Below, piece after piece: positions 32,219 to 43,365 of a DNA stretch of 64,000 bases. The first letter of the stretch is position 1; every line of letters starts with the position of its first letter. The stretch is taken from assembly GCA_013368315.1 (NCBI GenBank), contig JAACJM010000157.1:124001-188000 (forward strand), in the 5' to 3' direction. A model generated the notes under the pieces. It worked only from the letters and a program-made list of their open reading frames with translations, was not told where the DNA came from and did no database searches. The stretch is from Tetrapyrgos nigripes (lineage: Eukaryota; Basidiomycota; Agaricomycetes; Agaricales; Campanellaceae). Made by a program: the position numbers and the translations under genes.

Positions 32219-34453
32219 ATGTCTGAGGACACAGAAGGTCAAATGCATGCATTCCTGCTCCATGCAGAGAAGACAATCAAGGAGGCTGACTTTCTTATCC
32301 ATTCCCTTCCTAATGTCGAGCCCTTCAGTGTCGAGCAATCACTCCACAACCTTTACAGTGTATACCACATTCTATCAGACTTGGAGGATCCCTGGCTTAC
32401 AGCTGGGGATTTGGACATGTTTATGGGGTATGTACTACAGAAGGCTGAGCCCCTTTACAACTTTCTCAAGGATCCTCCCTCCCCTGCTTCATCCATGCCC
32501 ACTGTCATCTACACTAATTGTCAAGGAAGACCACAATATGAGCTCAACCTGACCAGAGCTGTAGAACTCCACAATCTGGGCTGTACCTGGGAATCTATTG
32601 TGGAGGCCCTTGCAGTGACTCCGCAGACTCTCTACAATCATCTTGCTGCAGCTGGCCTTAGCACTGCTCGACCTGTCTACACGGTTATCACAGACGAGGA
32701 TCTCGATGACACCATAGCTTCCATTATTCTTAATCACCCTCTTGCTGGCTCCAACATAAGGTAGGCGACACCAGGAATGCACATGTTTATGTAAGCATGT
32801 TCAGCGCCAACAATGAGCTTGTATCCTCTTCCTCACATCATCATATATACCAATTTTGATTCTGGAGAGGTGTTTGGGATGATCCTTGGGACAGTTCCCT
32901 GCAATCAGAAATTTAATACCCCCTCTCAATACCAAGTTAATATCCCAAAAATATGTTTGTGCCTAAAAAGCTTCCAAATGCTTTTTCAGAGCTCCTGGCA
33001 AGTTTTAGTTTTTTGGACCTCTGCTTTTGGTGCATTACACAATACAGATAAGATAGATGATATACCATATATAGTAATAATATTATGTAATCATGGCACC
33101 TCATGAGGCACTCAACCCAGACCCACCCTACCCTGCCCTACCCCCTTGAGAATGTACATTTTCTAGCATCCGACTGAGCCATTTATGGGCTGTATTCATC
33201 ATAGCACTCATATACTGGGAGAAATATGGCTCCAGGACTGGCCCACTCCTCCTCCAGACCCAAAAAATTTTCGAGTCTCCACAAAAACCCTTCCTATGGC
33301 AGCTTACTAAGCACTTATATAATCATGTACGTTCCTAGTGTTGCCTACCTTAGTCTCAGGGCATCTTCAGGAACAGGGAATCCACATCCCAATCCTTTGT
33401 ATCAAGGAAAGTCTTCACAGGGTAGATCCAATTGGTGTATTCGTAAGGTGAGTTTGTGTCTTATACTCTCTAGGTGTTTCTCAACAATTACTGGCAGATG
33501 GACTGGCTGTATCAAATGCCGGGTGTACAGAGTTAGAGGCTCCAACTCTCTCTGGCATCATGATGGGAATGAGAAGCTGAGGCCATGGGGCTTTTATGTT
33601 CATGGTTGCATTGATGGATTTTCCAGGCTTATAATCTACCTTCATTGCTCTAACAATAAAAGAGCTCATATGGTCTCCCAAGTGTTTATGCATGCCATTA
33701 GGCAGTATGGATGGCCTAGTCGTGTTCGAGGTGACTGGGGCAAGGAAAACAACAAGGTAGAGAAGTTGATGATTGAGCACTGGGGAGAGTATCACAGGGC
33801 ATATCTTTGTGGAAGGTGTGTCATACTACTTGTTCTTTGACTTACACTAACAAAACAATACTTTCTGGTCAACTCACAATGTCCGTATCAAGCACATGTG
33901 GAGAGATGTCCGGAAGGATACTCTTGAAGTATTCTGAAAGGTTTTTCTGTATTTGGAGGAAATAGGATTGCTGGACATGGACAACTTGACACATCACATC
34001 TGCTTATATATTGTATATCAGTCCTGGATACAGAAGGCATTGAACAGGACTATTGCTTCTTGGAATTGGCATTGCCTTAGAACCAAGAACAACAAGTCTC
34101 CCCTGTCTATTTATGAGCTGAGCAGGGAAAAGGCAAGAACCCATGGATATTGGCACAGCGATCCAGGTGATGATCTTCGAACAGCTTCTCATCCAACCTA
34201 TGGTCAGGAAGATGGCCAGGTACTTCCTTTGGATGAGTTAGCCACTGATCCTGTTGAGGGAGACTATTCCCCATTTAGGAATGCAGAGGAGGAACAGGAT
34301 GCAGGTGTATTTGTGAACGATGATGAGGAGATAGCAGGAGGCAAGCAGTTCTTTGAGGAGGAAGGCTTTGATTGGGCTGAAGATGATGGGAATTGGGGGA
34401 TTGATGTATTTACTCGGGCAGTCATACTTATGCAAACTTCGAGCAGTAGATAG
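32219..34453 (+). pseudogene. DDE integrase-core transposase (IS3-like eukaryotic type), broken
   Basis: Exon 1 (32219 to about 32761) ends with a helix-turn-helix: GRPQYELNLTRAVELHNLGC then TWESIVEALAVTPQTLYNHL, and DEDLDD. The second piece (about 33360-33447) reads GHLQEQGIHIPILCIKESLH then RVDPIGVFVR, and joins at 33498 to the catalytic core. Core motifs are VRGSNSLWHHDGNEK (first Asp), HGCIDGFSRLIIYLHCSNNK and RVRGDWGKENN (second Asp). In the last exon the family's RIERLW appears as RIKHMW, so the catalytic Glu is Lys. One TGA (about 33937), a lost acceptor near 33873 and an intron region swollen to ~0.6 kb also inactivate it. The HTH plus integrase arrangement matches a transposase family I recall from fungi and animals (IS3EU-like). 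Confidence 0.75.
32780..33355. other. Probable insertion swelling an intron of the DDE gene
   Basis: The coding match stops at 32761 and resumes at about 33360 in the expected order. Introns here are normally 50-75 nt, so about 550 bp are extra. I found no terminal repeats or coding content; it includes a CCCTACCCTGCCCTACCCCC tract near 33130. Confidence 0.5.
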
Positions 34454-34495
34454 GAAAGAAAATCACATATGATACACTAATACATAGGGCTAGTT

Positions 34496-36869
34496 TTAGT
34501 AAGGTTTAGCATTCTCCTTGGTGGCTCTTGAAGAGCTCCTAGTCACCCTACCACTGCTTGAAGACTGACTCTCAACTTCCACCACTTCCGATACAACAGC
34601 TTCTGTGTCCCCAGCCCCATAATCCATCTTCTCCAAGTGTCTCATAGCACTCTTATGAGACTTACCAGACTTAATATTCTTATGCAAAGGCCACATATAT
34701 CGCCCCCTCCCAATACTTTGGGGTTATATTCACTGTTGAGGTGCTCCTGAGACCATGTCATATCTACAAACACCTGGAAGCTGTACAGCCTTAATGTGGT
34801 CTCATTGAGACATTTGGTATAGTCAATGCCACCAGTGAAGACCTCCTGTACAAGAAGTCAGATGTGGAAATAAACAGCATAATTGAAAAAGACTCACCAA
34901 TGAACTCGGCCAGTCATCAGGACATTGGCAGCAGAATGGAGAATACATGCTGACCTCACTTCCTGAACTCTTGTTTTTGAGAGCCTTGTGTACATAGTTC
35001 GGTACAAATACAGTATTACCTCTCACAGTTGGAAATGGGGGAAAACTGTGGGAAACAGAGAGAGGCTCTGCAGGTACTAAAGTGTCAAAGTCAAAGATCG
35101 GTAAAGAATAAGAATGAGAGACTGAGACACACCACGAGCAATACCATCCTCATGCAGGACTGCCAAAGGATCCATCAAACCCATCTCTATAGCTAACACT
35201 GGGTGCAAACACTTGTAATTCCTTGGATATACAGAGGAATTACATAAGACTTACACCGGTACACTCAATATGTAAGTCCACTTGACTTACTGAAGTATTA
35301 CCAGAGACCAAGAAAAATAGAACAATTATATATGACCATTGTAAGGCATGAAGTCTCACAGTGGTCCTTGGTAATACTTCTGTAAGTCAAGTGGACTTAC
35401 ATATTGAGTGTATCAGTGTAAGTCTTGTGTAATTCCTCTGTATATCCAAGGAATTACAAGTGTTTGCACCCAGTGTAATGCCAAGTATCCTGGTGTGAGT
35501 CAGACTCGATTGCAGCAATAGCAGAGAACCTCCTTAGCGTAGATGTTTTGACCAAATTGGTTCATTGAGAAGGCGAGAGGCTTGGACATGTAGGGAGCAC
35601 ATTTGACCATGTTAAACCATTCCACCCGGTGAGTATGCTGTTCAAAAACAGTCTTCTCAAACCTTTCCCATAATGTGTCATTGAGGCATACATAGGACAC
35701 TGGCATCTGAGGATGGAGAAGAGCACAGAACACGGCATCACAGGCTTCCTGGGCACCAAACCCATTGAAAACCGTTTGGTTGTCCTTCATGGCCTGCCAG
35801 ATGGGAGTGTAGTTGATGGGCCCATTTGAGATCTCTTGGTGGAATGACCAAAGAGCAGCAGCAGCTAGGTCTGGTTCAGAGGTGAACACTGGACCATGGT
35901 TCCAACTCCAAAAGCAAGACCAAAGCTAATTAAGAATGAGAAAAGAGCAATTCTTCTGAAGGTTTAGCATTAGACTCACTGAAGAACCAGGTGTAAAATC
36001 CTCAGCCATAGAGGCCTGTCTCAAACAGAAAACATGAAACATGATGAATGACTGGTGGTCAATGAAAAGAAGGGTCCAATCTGGGCGACTGAAAGAGGCC
36101 TGAATGGAAATGAGCAAAGGAGACAAGCGGGCGGTCCCATAAACAAGCTTGCTGGAATGGTAAAGCTTGGCCATGGGACTCGCAAGGATTTTCTGGAACT
36201 GATCAGTGGGAATCCAGAAGGTGTGTCCTTCAGTTCCAAAACAGATCCGAAAGGCAAACTATTAAAAGAGCATCAGTTTGGAAAGCTTTTGAGACGTTTC
36301 ATCAAAATTTAAATGACTTACCACTCTGATACCTATAGTCAGTTCTTTACCCCTGATGGTGCTGAAGATAGGACCCTTTATGACAAGGGAGTCTATGATA
36401 TCAGCAGCTGTTCCACCGTTCAAGGAGTTGTCTTTGTATGCCTGCTTGGTTGTAAGTGAAAATTCCAAACAGAATATAGCGGCAACTCGTACCTGCAAGA
36501 CCTTCTGGCTTTCCTCAGCTGGGAACAAGGTACCAGATAGTACCAAAGGAACACAAGTAGAGCATGAGGACTTTTTAGAGGCTGGAGACCCCCTGATAGT
36601 GGGCAAGGGCAAGAAATGTTTGTCACTGGGTGGTGGAGAGTGGAAAGAGACGGTTTGACAGTTTCCATCAAGCCTAGCAAGGCATTCGGGATGAAAACGA
36701 AAGGTTCCTAGTATAAAAGACTCAGAATAAATGCTTGAACACAGAGATTAACACCAAAACACATACCAAACTCATTAGGGTGACTGGCAGGTGATTTGGA
36801 ACTGCCAGGGACTTTACCCTTGTAGTCTATTTCTCTCTTGAAGTAAGAAACCACTCTGGCTTCAGGCAT
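34496..36869 (-). CDS. Spliced gene of unknown function, frames preserved across nearly all junctions
   Basis: Exons on the minus strand: 36869-36767, 36707-36493, 36441-36322, 36258-35980 and 35925 to about 35500, all GT..AG with matching phases, giving up to 380 aa (MPEARVVSYFKREIDYKGKV...). If a further intron starts before the stop at 35500, exons 35192-35133, 35076-34898 and 34845-34496 continue it; they stay open (AIEMGLMDPLAVLHEDGIAR, then NTVFVPNYVHKALKNKSSGS) except for a 1 nt shift in the G-run near 34710. The protein is rich in aromatic and Cys residues (FCCQCPDDWPSS) and has a Ser/Glu-rich tail (SSSSGRVTRSSSR). I do not recognise it. It is convergent with the DDE gene, 43 nt apart, and may be its partner. 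Confidence 0.65.
35197..35475. mobile_element. CACTG-type palindromic MITE, 279 bp
   Basis: Ends CACTGGGTGCAAACACTTGT and its inverse are identical to the ends of the 4 kb foldback element. A TAA duplication flanks it (35194-35196 and 35476-35478). The arms pair over about 115 bp (TTACATATTGAGTGTA and inverse). It sits next to a splice acceptor of the minus-strand gene. Confidence 0.95.
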
Positions 36870-36999
36870 TGTCTAGAACTGTCGTACAGGTGGCCAGGAA
36901 GAGTTGCCGTGAAGATGTGGAAGCGGGCGGTGGTGGTAGCAGACGAACAAGGAACCAGATGCGGTGAAGTCATGTGAAAATGTGCTGACCTCAAGCTCA

Positions 37000-37215
37000 A
37001 GTTCCGCACACGACCTCAAGCTCAAGTTCTGCGGGAGACCTCAAGCTCAAGTTCTGCGCAAGACCTCAAGCTCAAGTTCTATACAACCTCAAGTTTTTTG
37101 CTAAAGCTCAATCGAGCTAAAGAACAGCTCAATTTCATGTCTATCTCAATACATTTTAGACCTCAAGTTACCTACAACTGGTAGGTATTTTTTTACAGTA
37201 TATTTGCCATACCCA
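37000..37215. repeat. CTCAAGCTCAAGTTCTG repeat block
   Basis: Four copies of GACCTCAAGCTCAAGTTC(C/T)G occur at about 25-32 bp spacing (37007, 37037, 37062, 37088). AGCTCAA words follow, then TTTTTTTACAGTATATTTGCCATA. The block lies just upstream of the minus-strand gene and resembles 14753-14930. Confidence 0.8.
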
Positions 37216-37267
37216 TACATCCGTATCAGCTATAATTCTACAGTCCATCCATTGGCAAGAGGGAATG

Positions 37268-39425
37268 TATGGTGTTCAAAGTGTTAAAAAAATCGATTCC
37301 GAGCTTGATGAGATGTGTCCAAGTTGCACGTTGAATGACGTCTGAGTTCCAAAGCAAGCCTACTGAGTTTGAAAGGTGCTTGGGCTCAAGTTTACTGAGT
37401 TCAAGTTTACCGAGGTCAAGTTTATTGAGTTCAATTTGACTCAGCTCAATTTGACCAAGCTCAATTTAACTGAGCTCAAGGTTGTTCAAGCTTACTGACT
37501 TCAAACTTTCTGACTTCCAATAGCAAATGACCCTCAACATGCTAGTAGATATGCAAATCAATATTAATAGATGAACGAATACTAGCCTTAGATTAAAACA
37601 AGAGTATGTATGGTGTTCACAGCATCTAATCATCTTGCAGTGTTGTTTGGGGAGATTTTGGGACGAGGATTATAGGGGAATCACAGGGAGCATTGAAACG
37701 GCGACCTCCCTGGGTATAATTGCATGGAACGAATGAGGCTCGGCTCTGCAGCGCTGTACATCAAGTAAATACTGTAGTATATGTAACCACGAAAATGAAA
37801 ATGGGAGAGGAGGGCGGGTAACTCGAGAAATGACTAGTGCTGCTAGACTCATAAGTTGGAGATAAATTAGAAACATGCAGAAGAAATTGGAGACGTGTAT
37901 GAGAACTTGAGACAAAACAAATCACTGAGACAAAGGAAGAAAGGATACATGTGTGGGGAATGTGCAAAGGGTATGGGCCACAGAGGCATACGAGATAAGC
38001 ATGGACAGCCCTGAGGTCCTGTGTGAGAATTAAATGATAGAGGATGGATGAAATCCAAGGTAGCACTTACAGCAATGATTAGATTTTTATAAAGTAGCTT
38101 TAAAATACTATTAAAGAATCATTTTCTGACTTTCCAAGTTCGGACCACAAATAATGCCGGAAATTCCCTTCAAGGCTCTGGAAGTTTTGAATCTCTCTTT
38201 TAAATGCATCTTTAGGGAAATCTGCTCTGTTAAATCGTTGAAAAGGGAGTTTGAGATGATGGGAAGTAGATGCGTGACCACGTGCATGGCATGTGACATG
38301 AAATGTCCTTGTCATTTTGGCTTGGCTTTGGCTGCCACGTAACATCTCCCTTTTCCCCTTCCACTACCATCCCCCCTCTACTTCCCCTCCCCCTCTCCCT
38401 GCCTCTGTACTCGTGTTGCCTCCCCCTCTATCAACCAATGGCTTCGCGCCTTTCTCACATCTCAGTATACACCAATGGACCCCCATTCTTTCCCGCCCTC
38501 TCCACTGGCCAACAGCCTCCCAGCTTTGGAATTCTCATCTCAGCTTTATAGTGAGATAACGCTGATGCAGTTCACACGCCCTTCTCATCTCCGTCCTTGC
38601 ATAGCACATCGACCAACCAGCAGCCTACCATGTGTTGAACGTGTCATAGAAGATAAATCCATGTGAAGAGGGGTTAGTGGCCTCTTGTTAGGATCCAGAA
38701 GCGAATGGAATGTTCATAGGTGGTGGAATAGAAGCCGTCTGCACCGAGGGTCTAGGTAAGTTCTTCCTTGCTTTACTTATATATCTTGTTAAACTCATAC
38801 AGTTCTATCCCTCCTCTACTCACTTCTGGTTTTTAATTTTAGCGGAGCCTCATTCATGTTACTGATCAATGGATATATGCTCGTCGGTGAGTTTTCTGTG
38901 AGTATGCTCATCAAGGTGACCATTGTACTATGACAGCCGTTGGGTGTTAATGAGTTCTGGTGAGTAATTGTTGCGCATTGTTTTTTATCCTTCATTGATG
39001 GCTTTCATTCTTGTAGCTCAACTCCAGGGGATATGGTTGAGGGTAGGGGAATGCTGCGTGTGGTATATGTATGTATGTATAGGTTTGCTGTTTTAGTATA
39101 CTCTCTATCCATTAGCTAGTTACCAGTATGCTGCATGTTGATCTGATATCAGTACAGTAATACTTTTACTGAGTACTGTTGTGGAGGAGAAGGAGGAAGA
39201 ACTGAGAAATCAGTCAATTTTGGAACTCAGAAAACTTTCGGTAAACTGAACTCAGTGAACTTGACCTCGGAAAACTTGAACTTGGAAAACTTTCCAACTC
39301 GGTAGGCTTGCTTTGGAGGGACACTGCTCAGCACGGAAATCATTCAACGTGGACATCACTCAAGCAGAACTTGGACACATCTCATCCAGCTCAGAATTTA
39401 TTTTTTTAACAGAATGAACACCATA
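37268..39425. mobile_element. Unclassified TIR element, 2158 bp, 6 bp target duplication
   Basis: Ends TATGGTGTTCA and TGAACACCATA are inverted; similarity continues inward for ~250 bp (TTAAAAAAAT, GATGAGATGTGTCCAAG, CAAAGCAAGCCTAC, and GAGTTCAAGTTT-like repeats). GGAATG flanks both ends (37262-37267 and 39426-39431). The duplication length is consistent with IS3EU-like or Dada-like elements rather than CACTA, hAT or Harbinger. The interior has only short frames and no recognisable domain, so it is non-autonomous. A second TATGGTGTTCA occurs inside at about 37608, maybe a nested or rearranged end. Confidence 0.8.
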
Positions 39426-39431
39426 GGAATG

Positions 39432-41041
39432 TTCCAGTAACAGTTCTTCGAAGTGAGCTGCAGCCTGTGGTCAACAGATATCGGTGTTTTTGGGAAGAAG
39501 CATACAACTAGGTATTATGCAGCCTCTTGTGTCTTGCTGTTAAATCCAATAATAGATTGCTTCGGGGAATATCATATTGTCAGGGGCTGTTGCATTAGAA
39601 AGCCTGTCGCATGAAGAATAAGACTGTGTTGGTTGTAGCCCGGTGTCCTGCATGTCCTGTTGGTGGGCCTTAGAGGACCCAGCAGGATGCACAGACTCCA
39701 GGCTATGTCGACGAGGTAGCGCCTCTTACTCATATTTATTCCGCCTTGGGTATGACTAGGAGTTTGGTGGCTCAAGATCACGAAATTCTCCTCAGTGAAA
39801 AACACATCAGGAAAACCCCGAATTTCCAGCAAACTTTTTTGGCTGTTTGACTGGTCCGCAAGCTCAGTCCATTTTCGATGATGTTCGCCACACATTTCAT
39901 AGAGTTCCTTTCATGCAATTATGGTTGCTCAGTGTTCAGTACTACATGTTGGACGTCCTGAGCCAGTATGAAGTCAGGGTACAAAGATCGTCACACTCAG
40001 GAAGCCAAGAAAAATAGCCGAAATTTGAGCTTGCGAAAAATCAGGCCCAGTGAAAAACCCATGTGCTCAGTACAGGTTGCATCGAGTCCCATTGGTCCAC
40101 TCGATCTCACCTGTTCTCAGCTCGAAAAGTGAGACTGATCAGATCGACTAATTCTCCCCAAGCGCTGGAATGATGCAAGAATGGGCGAGATTGGGTCAGA
40201 CATGGGTGAAACGGGCGACATTGAAACCTCTATTCAGTAATATAGCTGCTTCCACTACTTCAGAATCTGGTAATAATTTATAAAAAATGGAATGCATTGT
40301 ACTCAGATATTATACAAGATGGTACACATATGTATGTAGGTACTACTTAGGAATAAAATGACTTTGGAGGCCAACACACCAACACCTCAAAACCTTGCAC
40401 AGTCCTGTGCCAATCAACATTGCAACAACGAATACACATAGACGGAGCCTGGGATAAAAATTAGGTTAGGAACACCTCAGCACAATGCAATCAGCTATGC
40501 ACATATGTACCTCCCAAGCATCTCCACAGGAAACATGCAGAATCTGCAGCAGCATGAATATATGTTAGTACAGTGTATTAGTAGTATAAATTCTGCTACG
40601 CACATCATAGAGAGACCAGTGTAGAGGTTGAGTAAAGTGGAAAGGGAACCACTTTGAGTGGATATGTGTCAAGCAATTGGAAGCAGGAACTCACTTGTGC
40701 TCTGCATGTTGACCTTCCTCTCACGATTTGAGTTCATTTTGGGTGGTTCTTGATAGGATTTATTTTAGGATATTTTGAGAGGGAGGATTGGGGAGAAGTT
40801 AAGGGAAGGGGAAAGGGGAAAAGTTGGGGGAAGAGAAGAGAGCTAGGGGAGACGAAGGAGTTGACAGGGGTCCGGGTTATTTATGCCAGCTGGCATGTGC
40901 TTGGCAGCTGACAAAGAGACAATGGGCCAGGGACTCGGAACGACGCATAAGACATAAAACAGTGGTGAAATCAGGAAACCTGAAGAAGACACTAGGCACC
41001 GCGGGCAACGATGGGTATTTGCAACCCATTTTTGAGCAGGC
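39432..41041. other. Intergenic region, no supported gene
   Basis: The longest frame is 107 codons (minus, 39895-39572) and resembles nothing I know. The stretch 40740-40860 is purine-rich (GGGGAAAGG words). No terminal repeats were found. Confidence 0.35.
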
Positions 41042-41399
41042 TTAAGGTCCACACAATTATTCTGCCACTGCGCTTTTTGAGAAACAAAAAAAAATAATTT
41101 GTCGGTTAGTCGGAGATATCACTTGGCTCTGGATGTTCCCCATTTAGGTAGTGACCTGTAAACACTGTAGACAGAGCAATGATCTTTTAAGTCTGTGTTT
41201 AAGCTGGCCGGTGAGACCATGTAAGACAATTCTGGTTACAGCGCCTGTGTCCCCACATACTCACAACTGTACTCAAAGGTCTAGCAACAGTTTCTTGCCA
41301 TATTCCAGTGATAACAGGGAGGGTGAAGGTGATGACAAGGTGTGTATCATGAAAATTTTCATGGCTTCTAGCTAGTAACACAATGGCAGTATTCTGGAG

Positions 41400-42640
41400 T
41401 CAGATACCCTACAAGCCAGGAGAGACTCAGGCTTTCAACACCTCCCCTCTACGAGCCTCCACCCCAACCCCTTTCACCTCTGCCCAACCACCCTGAAGAA
41501 ACGAGCACCTGGCGCCAATTTGAGGACTTCTCTAACACCTACAATAACACTGATCCCCAATTCGAAGACTTTTCTAATGGCTACAATGACACCGACACAT
41601 ACCTACATCAGAGTCAACCAGTGTTTCCAGTACAACACAATACATACCTGCAGCACCATGATGAAGATCAGCGGGCTCTTTACAACCAGCCAAACCCATA
41701 CATCCCAAACAACTCAGTCAATACTCATTTTCCCTTCCCAATTGAACTCAAAAGTCATCTGAAGACACCAACTGTGCAAAATCCACAAAAGCATGCAGCC
41801 TCAGAATCTCCTTCAAAACTACAACAGAGCACCGGCTCACAGTCAAAACAACTAGTTGGGCGACCTAGAAAGACTCCATTGCCAGATGCTAATGTGGCCA
41901 AACCTAAAGCAAAGAAAGAACCTAGACCAAAGGGTACAAAGAAAGACAGTAAAAAGGCACCCACCAAAAAAGAAACTGAGGCAGCAGAAGGGGCAAGGAA
42001 GCTTGAGAAGGAGGATGACATTTTCAATGTGATGAGATGGACAGATGAGGAGAGAGGCCGTCTTTTCGAGTGGTTGCTGGGTGCTGACAGCAAGTATTTT
42101 GACAACTTCAATAATGGAGGAGCTTCATACATATTCAAAAAGGTAAAGAACACACCTCCGCTTCATTTCATCTTCACTGACTTGTATCAGGCTTCTGATA
42201 CAATCTTCCAAGGCCGCTTTAACTCATCCCAAATCAAATTTCAATATGATCATTCTTACCAGATCTACTCAGCAATTCTGTGGTGGAGATGGAGATGAAC
42301 GTCTTGACAAAGCCCAGAGGCAAGGAAAGGCAGCAGGAGGGTTGTCTGAGAAGACAAATATGACGTGGCAGAATAATGGATGGGTTGAGTTGTGGGGTGA
42401 ATGGTGAGTCATCAACTCAACTGTATCAAGTAAAGTAATGGTCATTCACATGTCGATAAAGCTATGCCTCTAGTGCGAAGGTAGCTTGGGACATCATGCA
42501 CAGCTCTGGTGCACCGCTATCCAACATTGAAATACTATCTTCAGAAGAAGAAGACGGGACTGACACCAATATTCCAGAGGTCACAGATGCCATGAAACAC
42601 ACCAACTTAGCCCATTCGTCCTTGGTGAGTATTTCTGCAA
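41400..42640 (+). pseudogene. Myb/SANT-like partner protein of the Harbinger element
   Basis: Such proteins bind DNA and escort the Harbinger transposase. The first exon is low-complexity, with a duplicated FEDFSN.YN.TD segment and a Lys-rich nuclear-type stretch (KPKAKKEPRPKGTKKDSKKA). It then carries the SANT-like WTDEERGRLFEWLLGADSKY ... NNGGASYIFKKV, ending near 42140. A ~50 nt intron precedes ASDTIFQGRFNSSQIKFQYD. A 1 nt shift near 42275 moves the frame to GGDGDERLDKAQRQGKAAGG ... WQNNGWVELWGEW, with a GT donor at 42403. A last exon from about 42470 is Ser/Glu-rich (LSSEEEDGTD). No clear ATG is visible. The 3' end overlaps the convergent transposase remnant. Confidence 0.75.
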
Positions 42641-43357
42641 AGAAAGAAGCAAATCTCCTGTATGTCCCTATGGTGTCCCATGGCTTTGAGAGATAAGAAG
42701 CAGTTCTTGAAGACACCAAAAGCATGTTCGACGTGGATCCGGATTCCCAATAGACGCTTATTGAAGTTGCGCATCCTCTTCCATAAATTTGGGTCACGTT
42801 GAGTAGCGGCTTGGATTTCAACTTCGTCAAATGGCCGAACTGTCCACGGAGTGGACATATAACTTGGAGGTAAGAGGCCAAGCTATGCTGGCAAGAATGA
42901 TCACTATGTTTGCAATGTACTATTTCAATAGTGTATAATTTCAACCAATAGTTTTTGATAGACAAAAATAGAAAAATAACTGGGGAAGTGCTGGCCTCTG
43001 CAGGACAACATCTTTCCCTCTCATTTTGCATTTAAATGGGCCAATGATGGGTCCATAACAGAAATAAATACTAGGTAAACTCCTCTCAAGTTTCAACTCA
43101 CAGATCCTTCTTATCATCCTCTACAAACTCACTTGCCTTAAGTGGGCTAGCAAAGCTCATGCTGGCATGGACAAATCTGACATGAGAACAAGTAAGCAAT
43201 GCACCAAGAGGAATTACAGAAACACAAAGTCTCAGCATAAGCTGTTGGAGTAGGGATATCAGCAGCATTCCACTCATGTTGTGGCCCTAGGTTATTCCAC
43301 TGTGTACTTTGAAAAGTCACAGAGCCTAACGCACTCACTGTCCAGCCTGTGGCTTCA
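42470..43357 (-). pseudogene. PIF/Harbinger transposase, C-terminal remnant
   Basis: On the minus strand 42858-42607 reads TVRPFDEVEIQAATQRD and RIHVEHAFGVFKNCFLSLKA, the standard end of DDE_Tnp_4 nucleases (third acidic residue in VEHAFG). Upstream (43357-42880) only scattered, stop-ridden similarity remains. It continued beyond 45433 before the hAT insertion: minus-strand DAKAPTDYLLTSST lies just right of the insertion. The N-terminal exon is at 48520-48191. Confidence 0.8.
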
Positions 43358-43365
43358 TGTGCTAG

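Noticed and set aside
39572..39895. 107-codon minus-strand frame as a gene
   Set aside because: No domain, splice context or promoter signal; length is compatible with chance.
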